Shown here: positions 57,650 through 64,000 of the stretch, piece after piece
How the letters are laid out: each line of letters begins with the position of its first letter
Numbering within the stretch: the first letter of the stretch is position 1
DNA from: Schistocephalus solidus
Taxonomy: Eukaryota > Platyhelminthes > Cestoda > Diphyllobothriidea > Diphyllobothriidae
DNA: 64,000 nt
Assembly: GCA_017591395.1 (NCBI GenBank)
Contig: WEDG01005424.1
Span: 62,001-126,000, forward strand
Direction: 5' to 3'
Translations under genes and position numbers: made by a program
The notes under the pieces: model-generated
What the model saw: only the letters and a program-made list of their open reading frames with translations
What the model was told of the DNA's origin: nothing
The model's database searches: none

Positions 57650-59195
57650 GTTAGATGATGTGAGGTGGGTTTTTTATGTGTTGAATTGACTGGTGAGGTG
57701 AAATGTGGTGACGGGGTTGGGGCTGCGTTGTTTCATCGTAGATTTTCATGGAGGCGCATATGGCCGAGTGGGTCATATGGTGAGTATATATTTGTGGAGA
57801 GTGCCAGCAGATGAGGTGGGTACGACGGTACGATGATGCTCCTGATATTAGTTCGCCAGCCTCAGTGCGATGGATTTGCGAACGACCAGCCAGGCCGATG
57901 CCTGGTATATATATGCGACAGCAGTATGACAGGATGGTTTGACTGCGGAACTGGTGATGTTGGCGATGCTGGTAGTGGTGAGGAAGTTCTTGGTTTTGCG
58001 AGGTGGTTTTTTCTTGTAACAATTGCGGTAAATGCCGCCATCGTGGATGCACCTATGCTGGGAAATACCCGGGGTCACTGTGAACCTTTGATGCGCATGT
58101 AACAGGTTCCAGGCACCGGTTCACCGATGCCAATTCCACGGATTAGTAAGTGACCGACCAGCCTAATACGTGATAGGAAGGTACGATTGCAATAGGAACA
58201 AATTGGGGTTGAGTTCACATCGCTATTTATGAGGGTGGTGGTGGTGGGTGACAGGGCGTCCGCGGTGTTGTCACCGATGGCGGGGATGGTGATGGTCACC
58301 GTTTCCGTCGCGGGGTTGTGGTACTGGTAGTGTATTTGGTGGTGGGCTGCGCGGCATTGGGAGTTTGCTCATCAGTGGTACTGGTGGTCGCCGTAGGCGT
58401 CATGAGGATCACAGTAGGGGATGACGGTAGAGTTTTTTTCGGAGGCGGTAATTGGAGTTGCGTATTGTTATCACATGGAGTTCGCAGATGAAAATGTGCA
58501 CACGATGGAGGAGGTTGGCTGGTGGGATTCTTACATCACGGCATTATATGTTTCACTGTCGCTCCTTTGGGCTTTGTGAGTTGCGATCCGCTTGACATCG
58601 TCAAGTGCTGCTCCATTGTTAAATGCTGTGCTTCAGGCTGCTCAATCCTGTGCTAGGTGCCCCTACGTCTCCAGGTTGATTTGCGGATATTTGGAGAAAG
58701 TCATCATAGGTTGCTTGGAACATCGGTTTTGTTCTCGTCGAGCAACCATAGCTACGTCGCCATATAACATTCATTTGGGTAGGCACACATAACCCATGTT
58801 CACAACATAAACGCTTCATCGGAGTTGAATTTGGATCAGTACGACTTGGGTGCTGAGGATTCTTGTCCTTTCCAAGACCTCCGTGTATGGGGTCCTGACC
58901 TGATATCTCACCTTTGAACTTCCTGGATTGTTTGATGTAGACAGTCCGTCTCCACCCCGCAGATAACTGCCTTCAGGACTACTGCTGTGTAAATTTGGAG
59001 TTTCTTGTTGAGATGAAGGCCGTGTGTATTCCAGACTGAGGCCTGAAGCCGGCCAAAGGTATGGCTGACTCTAGAGATCTAGTTCTCTACTTCGCCGTCG
59101 ATTGTGGTGTTGTTTGAGATTTGCTGCCTTAGCATTCGAATTTTTCCATCGATTCGAGCAAAGTTTTATTCAATTTTATTATGGATGCTTTCTTT
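57650..59195 (-). pseudogene. RTE-like retrotransposon remnant with C2H2 zinc-finger tail
   Basis: Read on the minus strand from 59.2 kb downward, broken frames give NTTIDGEVEN, VSHTFGRLQASVWNTHGLHL, LQIYTAVVLKAVICGVET (the C-terminal RT region) and IRSGPHTRRSWKGQESSAPK. Past 58.8 kb they give YPQINLETWGHLAQD, then PICSYCNRTFLSRIRLVGHL with GEPVPG. Further on come RCIHDGGIYRN and GLAGRSQIHRTEAGELISGA. The repeated C-x2-C...H-x-R-I-H modules are degenerate C2H2 fingers attached to the end of the RT, an arrangement I recall as common in diphyllobothriid tapeworm genomes. Many stops show it is dead. It lies in an integrin intron on the opposite strand. Confidence 0.72.
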
Positions 59196-60060
59196 TCTAA
59201 TCGATTGTTCAACAAGTTGTCGAAAGTAGAGCGAGCATTCCAGGCTACCAAAATGGGCGGAGTCATCCTAGTAGTCGCTGGGACGGGCGAAGCGATGAGG
59301 ACGGGAGATTTGGTTGCACACTGTTTTTAGCCAACGATTTCACTTCTATGAGCCATGGCCAGCTTGCCGACGGTGTGAGTATCCAGACTTTGTTTAGGGC
59401 ACCCTCACAAGCCTCCTTCATCCACGAGGGGTAGGCAATAATGATCCTAAATAGAGCTACTGCTTTCTTCCAGATGGCTGCTGAATTTCCGACTTTGGTT
59501 GAGTTGTTGGAATGTCTGGGTTAAATTGTGTCACCTGGTGGATTGCTGTTGCTCACTCCATAAAGCAGCTTTTAGTCTTTCGGGAGAAAAGGACAGGAGA
59601 AGAACCACCGGCGAGTCACACAATGAGAACACACGCCTGCGTACCGGATACCCTCCACCGATTTAGCCCGCTGTTCGAGGCGGTTATCGGAGTCTGACGG
59701 CTAGACGGAGCCTAGCTTCGGGGAGCCGCAAATTAGAGTTAGGTGCTAGTTATGTGTCGGGGCACACGAAGTGCCCTGTCACCTCTACATGGTGCATCCA
59801 CTAATTGGGCACTTCTACACCTCGACTGTCACCTAGCGTTACAAAAACGAACACAACCTTTTGAGGTTGAGTTTACAATTTTCGGCAACCTAGTAAGGTG
59901 AAGCAACTTAATGCCTTTCCCAGTTTTAACATAAGGACTGGCTTTTATTTGCTTTATTATCGTTACTGGTGCCAAACAGCAAAATGAAATGCTGAACAGC
60001 GCCAATTTTAAACGGCATTCAGCTTAATTGCTTATGATTTAATTCTTGTCCGTTTTTCAG
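59196..60060. other. integrin intron, GC-richer and repeat-like
   Basis: Part of this may be upstream sequence of the RTE-like remnant; no motif is left to prove it. The block at 59580-59830 (for example GTCGGGGCACACGAAGTGCC, an inverted GGGCAC motif) is probably another repeat. No gene is seen. Confidence 0.35.
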
Positions 60061-60322
60061 GGTCCTCGACGGCTGTATCAGACGCGGTTTATGCCCCGAA
60101 AACTGACAGTGAAAGACCACTGGTTGTTGCCAGTGGTGCTCCAGGTGTGCCGATCTCTGGAACCCGCAAGGACAACAGCCTGGGCTCGGGTTTCGTAGCA
60201 CTGAATCTCATTCCCCGTGGTGGGTCGCAGGCCGCATTACCATTTATTCTTCGTCTGGAAGGTCAAAGTTTCGGGTCTAGGTTCGGACACGCCGTTCTTC
60301 TGGCCGATATTAATGGCGACGG
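60061..60322 (+). CDS. integrin alpha subunit, FG-GAP blade 4 exon with Ca2+-binding loop
   Basis: Exon of 262 bp, phase 1 to phase 2, from acceptor CTTGTCCGTTTTTCAG to donor GACGG then GTGAGT. The frame reads SSTAVSDAVYAPKTDSERPL, then VVASGAPGVPISGTRKDNSL, GSGFVALNLIPRG and FILRLEGQSFGSRFGHAVLL before ADINGDG. V-V-x-S-G-A-P is an FG-GAP core. F-G-S-R-F-G-H-A-V with D-I-N-G-D-G is the calcium-binding loop (D-x-[ND]-x-D-G) of the blades under the integrin head. Phase and strand agree with the exons at 51.4-53.05 kb, about 7 kb upstream. Confidence 0.9.
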
Positions 60323-63300
60323 GTGAGTCTTAACTCCAAGTCTTCTACAAAACATAACGTCTTATTTGCGATCCTCATTTGTAACAGAAGTAATTACGTA
60401 GGTTATGTTAGGATTACTCATGAGCAGAACTAAACTTGTGTTTGATCAAATATATGACCCGTTATTTTCAAAGTTCTCTTCTTACTATTTCACACACCCG
60501 TAGGCGACATCTTCAACCGCATCAGTAGTTGAGGGACTAAAGTCTCTGGGCCTCAGGTAACTTCCTAATCGGAGAGTAACGCAGGTAGATTATTCCATAA
60601 CCTTTTGTAAAATAAATGATAGAGGGGAAGGGAGGTTTTTCGAGTTCGCGAAGAGGGTGATAGTAATAGTAATAGGGAGGGAAAACAAATGTTGGCGGTC
60701 GTCAGGTAACCTGGTATGACCTATCTTTTGCTGGTAGTGATTGTAACTCTTTGTCAGCCCGATGCGCCAGTGATGGTTCATTATGGGATATTTAATACGC
60801 AAATCATTGATGATTATGTTCATGCCTGTTAATAATGCTTCTGATCACTTTTTGAAGCAGGACGATGACGTAAATAGGACTTCTAAAACGAATTAATAAT
60901 CGATTTTTGCCGGAAAACTTGTACTGAGAGCGTGTGAGTGCGATTTCCCACTTCATTTTTTTCTTTCCGCTTTAAGACCTGCTCATAGTTCTTCTTTCTC
61001 AAGATTGTTATTGCAGTATTTTTGGACATTTCGCATGTGAATATGCTGGCATAAAATTTCGATGGTATGGCGTCAGGTTGCGAAAACCTGACTGTTTACG
61101 CCGTCTTGTGGTTCTTGTACCTTCCGCGGTTCCATTCCTCTTTTGTAATAGATGAACCTCGGGTCATTTTCCGGTAGTGCATGTTTTTTCCTGCTGGCAA
61201 TTTTTCCACATGTAGATTCGTGTGGAAGTAGAACAAGCACAGAATAATGCATGATTTCGGATAGTCCATTTTATGTGAAAATAAGCTTCACAAACTACTT
61301 TTCAGCTGCCACCAACACATCTGCTGCACTTTTTGCGTACTCATTACTGCTGATATTTTTTATACAGTCTTTACTTATTAGCCACCCCTTTCCGCATTAC
61401 TGGAGTATAGAGCTCCATAGAGTGAGCTTTGTTTATTTTCAAGTGAAATGACCGTATGAAGGCGTTCGATGGACTGTGCAATTTAAATAGCGGTTTGCTA
61501 TCCACTTAAGTCGTCACCATTTCTGGCTTTCCACTTAACATCCCCGAACATTTTTGCGACAGAATTGAAACTCATGAAAATCGTTCCTACCTGCTAGTTT
61601 ATGGTAAAGCTTTACGTACCTGAATAGTTTCATTTATGCAAAACGCACCAAGTACTGAAAATAATTAAAACAACGTTCCCGTTTTTTTCCTTTGAATACA
61701 CTCATTCCAATTCTGGTCTAAGTAAGCCTTTACTGGAAGCACAAAACCATAAAACAATAAACGTTTTCCACGTCTATGCTTAAACTTCAAAGTCGTTCGT
61801 ACTTTTTCCTACAAGGCGAAATCGTATTTTGGCAGAAAACCTGATATTTTAAAACAAATAATCTAGCAAAGTACAAAAATGTATGGCCCATCAGCACCCT
61901 TGACAGGGTTTTCCTGTCAATAATTATGCTTAGGGGATTTGCATCGTAAAACTTAATGTAATCTCTAGCTTTGTTTTCCGTGGATCTTCCATGTTGGTGC
62001 ATAGCTTCTGTGGTACGCTAAACCCTGTGGACCAGTTTTTGTGACAGGAACGACCAAAAGACCTATAATTTTCATCACAGTAAGGTTGAGAACGTGTTCG
62101 AATTCATGTCCCCAAAGTTTGCAAAATCTCTTTTGCAAGAGAGGCTTATGTTAAATCAGGCCTCTGAGTAATCTGCTCAGTGCTTATACGGACCAAACTT
62201 TTGGAAACAGTGAAACGGGTCGTACGTATAACCGCAATTTGACTCCTTATTAGGACCACCACCGCGCTTATTTAGATCGCCACTTGTTCCAAGAGGGTAA
62301 TTATTACGACTGGATGAGAGGATAAGCCGAAAGAACCCCTCTAACGTGGATGTTTATCGTGCTAAACAGGCCCACCGCATAAGTGATGCAATGAGGATGA
62401 CACGTCAGCTGACATGACAAACTGGCGACGGAGGAAGGATAAAACAGGGGTTGCGGACAGCGGAGGGAAAACAAGAGCGTCAACTTTGACGCCTATGCCG
62501 ACTTTGCTCTTACCGAACTAGCTTCAGCTAACGTCAGTTGGTCTGGTTTTCTATTTATGTCACTTACTCACACACAAGTTTGTAAGGAAATATTCAACTC
62601 ACGCTTTCAAGCTCGCATTTTGATGAGTTTTCCTTCGTTTCCTTTGTCAATGTCGAATTTCTGCCGGGTAGGCGTCCATCAACATAGCGGAGGAAATGAG
62701 ACTGAAAAGGGTGGGAGAGGGTATACAGTCATGCTTCATTCCGTTGATATCTTTGAATGATTCCGAGACTGGCCATTGTCCATGGCGCGCGCCATCACCG
62801 CTTATGGGCACTCATGTGAATCGCTCCAGGTATCCAAATTTCAGCATGACTCTATAACGTCCATTGCGATTTACTGTGCCTGATCCACAAAAGTGATATA
62901 GAAGTTGATCCGCACTTCTTTCAGTTAGCAAGCTGCAGAGATCATATCCGTGGTTCTACTCTATTTAGCGAACCCGCACTGCATTTCTGGTAGAAATCTC
63001 TACCCGGCTGTGTGTTCAACCGACCGAGAAGGCCGGAGATTAATGTTTTGTGTGTCATCTTTTGAACGGATATGTTTTACTTTGCGTTTTCAGGTGTTCA
63101 CGATGGTGACGTCCTTGAAGGCTTAGGGGGATGTTGCTTTTAGCCACATTTTCTGGCATAGTCTGGACAACGTTTCCATTAGCTATGGGCCACCGGGGCT
63201 TTTTACTGGGTGACTGCTATACTGCTCTGATGGGTTCAGGGAGGTAAGGCAGGCGATCTGGATCGTCCCAACATCTGCTCCGAATTTTTTATAACACGGG

Positions 63301-64000
63301 TTCCACTAAAACCTGTTCCTTCGCTCAAGTTTAAGTAACTGAGGCAGAACAAAGACTCCCTTGTTATAAAGCCAGGTGAGGACTATGGAGTCGTACCAGT
63401 GGGTAATTGTGACTACACTGCAAAACGGAGCAAAAAGGTACAAAAGACACCAATTTTAAGCAAAAAAATCCAGATAAAGGATTAAACATCTATTTAGAAA
63501 TTAATTGCTCGTCGAAATCGATTCTTGGATCCCGGAAGATTGTTGAAGATTACATTTACCCGTCACAGACTGTAGCCACAAACATACCTGAGGTCAAACG
63601 CGTGGTCAGGTGTCCATAAACCTGGTATACTGATGCGACAATACAGGAGGAGTCTCATTTTTACATACCCTGGATAGTTAGACCGAACGTTTAATCGGTC
63701 CGAAGGGTTTTGGTCACATATAGACTGCGAAACCGCAGTTCACTGTCAGTGAATGGGGGAGGGCAATTTCCCCTACCGTGGCGCGAGCATTGTGACCCGT
63801 GCGGGGTCCAACATCAGAACTTTCCAATAATCTGCCCTGCCCCCTCCTTTTCAACCATTTAAACACACAGGAGAAGTTTCTTATTTTTTACTGTTTTTCA
63901 TCGGTTTCCGATGAGGGCAGGCGTGCGGGTTTTGGTTGTCAACCTCCCTGTTTTCAAAAGAAACCTGCGATTCGGTAATTCCTCGTCTGTTTCGTGTTAG
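60323..64000. other. integrin intron or downstream region; no further exon identified
   Basis: The next exon should start in phase 2 and continue with a D-[LV]-[LIV]-V-G-A-P motif. None was found up to the end of the window, so the remaining blades, leg domains, transmembrane segment and GFFKR-type tail probably lie to the right. The DNA at 62.2-64.0 kb is GC-richer and looks repeat-like, without a nameable element. Confidence 0.4.

Noticed and set aside
57833..58102. Plus-strand 89-codon ORF
   Set aside because: It is antisense to the zinc-finger part of the RTE-like remnant.
62557..62760. Possible next integrin exon (frame with RVGVHQHSGGNETEKGGRG)
   Set aside because: It vaguely resembles a V-G-A-P...G-R-V-Y blade, but no acceptor gives the needed phase 2 entry and the GAP motif is absent.
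1..64000. CRISPR arrays, tRNA and rRNA genes
   Set aside because: No regularly spaced repeats, cloverleaf or conserved rRNA segment was recognised by eye. A tRNAscan or Infernal run would be needed to exclude small RNAs.

Overview
The window looks like AT-rich flatworm nuclear DNA, most likely from a tapeworm. The large introns, the mix of non-LTR elements (CR1-like elements and an RTE-like reverse transcriptase carrying C2H2 zinc fingers) and the Penelope-like remnants fit diphyllobothriidean cestodes such as Spirometra, Dibothriocephalus or Schistocephalus. That placement rests on remembered family resemblance and was not tested by a search. There is no bacterial operon structure, CRISPR array or recognisable rRNA or tRNA gene.

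Left part, 0.2-39.7 kb, minus strand: one large, finely split gene for a single-pass immunoglobulin-superfamily surface receptor. I rebuilt it exon by exon from splice sites and reading-frame phase. In transcript order it has a signal peptide (39.65 kb), a cysteine-containing N-terminal region (39.2-37.9 kb), Ig-like domains (31.7?, 22.9-21.3 and 15.7-13.3 kb), a fibronectin-III-like domain (10.7-6.1 kb), a further extracellular exon (2.2-2.0 kb), and a transmembrane segment with a cytoplasmic tail (0.8-0.2 kb). Several short exons must still be missing. Its introns hold a 94-bp AT microsatellite, a 204-bp tandem duplication, telomere-like scraps and two Penelope-like fragments.

Middle, 42-51 kb: first an unexplained island with two perfect palindromes (44 and 46 bp, 15 bp apart) flanked by two short ORFs that converge on them. 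Then comes a nest of at least five minus-strand non-LTR retrotransposon pieces, one of them (44.4-47.2 kb) only lightly damaged.

Right part, 51.4-64 kb, plus strand: the 5' end of an integrin alpha-subunit gene. It shows a signal peptide and the first FG-GAP propeller blades in exons at 51.40-51.60, 51.64-51.82 and 52.81-53.05 kb, and a calcium-binding blade at 60.06-60.32 kb. A 32-bp intron separates the first two exons. At least one exon between 53.05 and 60.06 kb was not found, and the rest of the gene lies past 60.3 kb, probably beyond the window. A degraded RTE-like element and other repeats sit in its introns.

The two host genes are on opposite strands with their 5' ends facing each other across the retrotransposon nest. 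Both encode cell-surface adhesion or signalling proteins, but nothing in the sequence shows that they act together.
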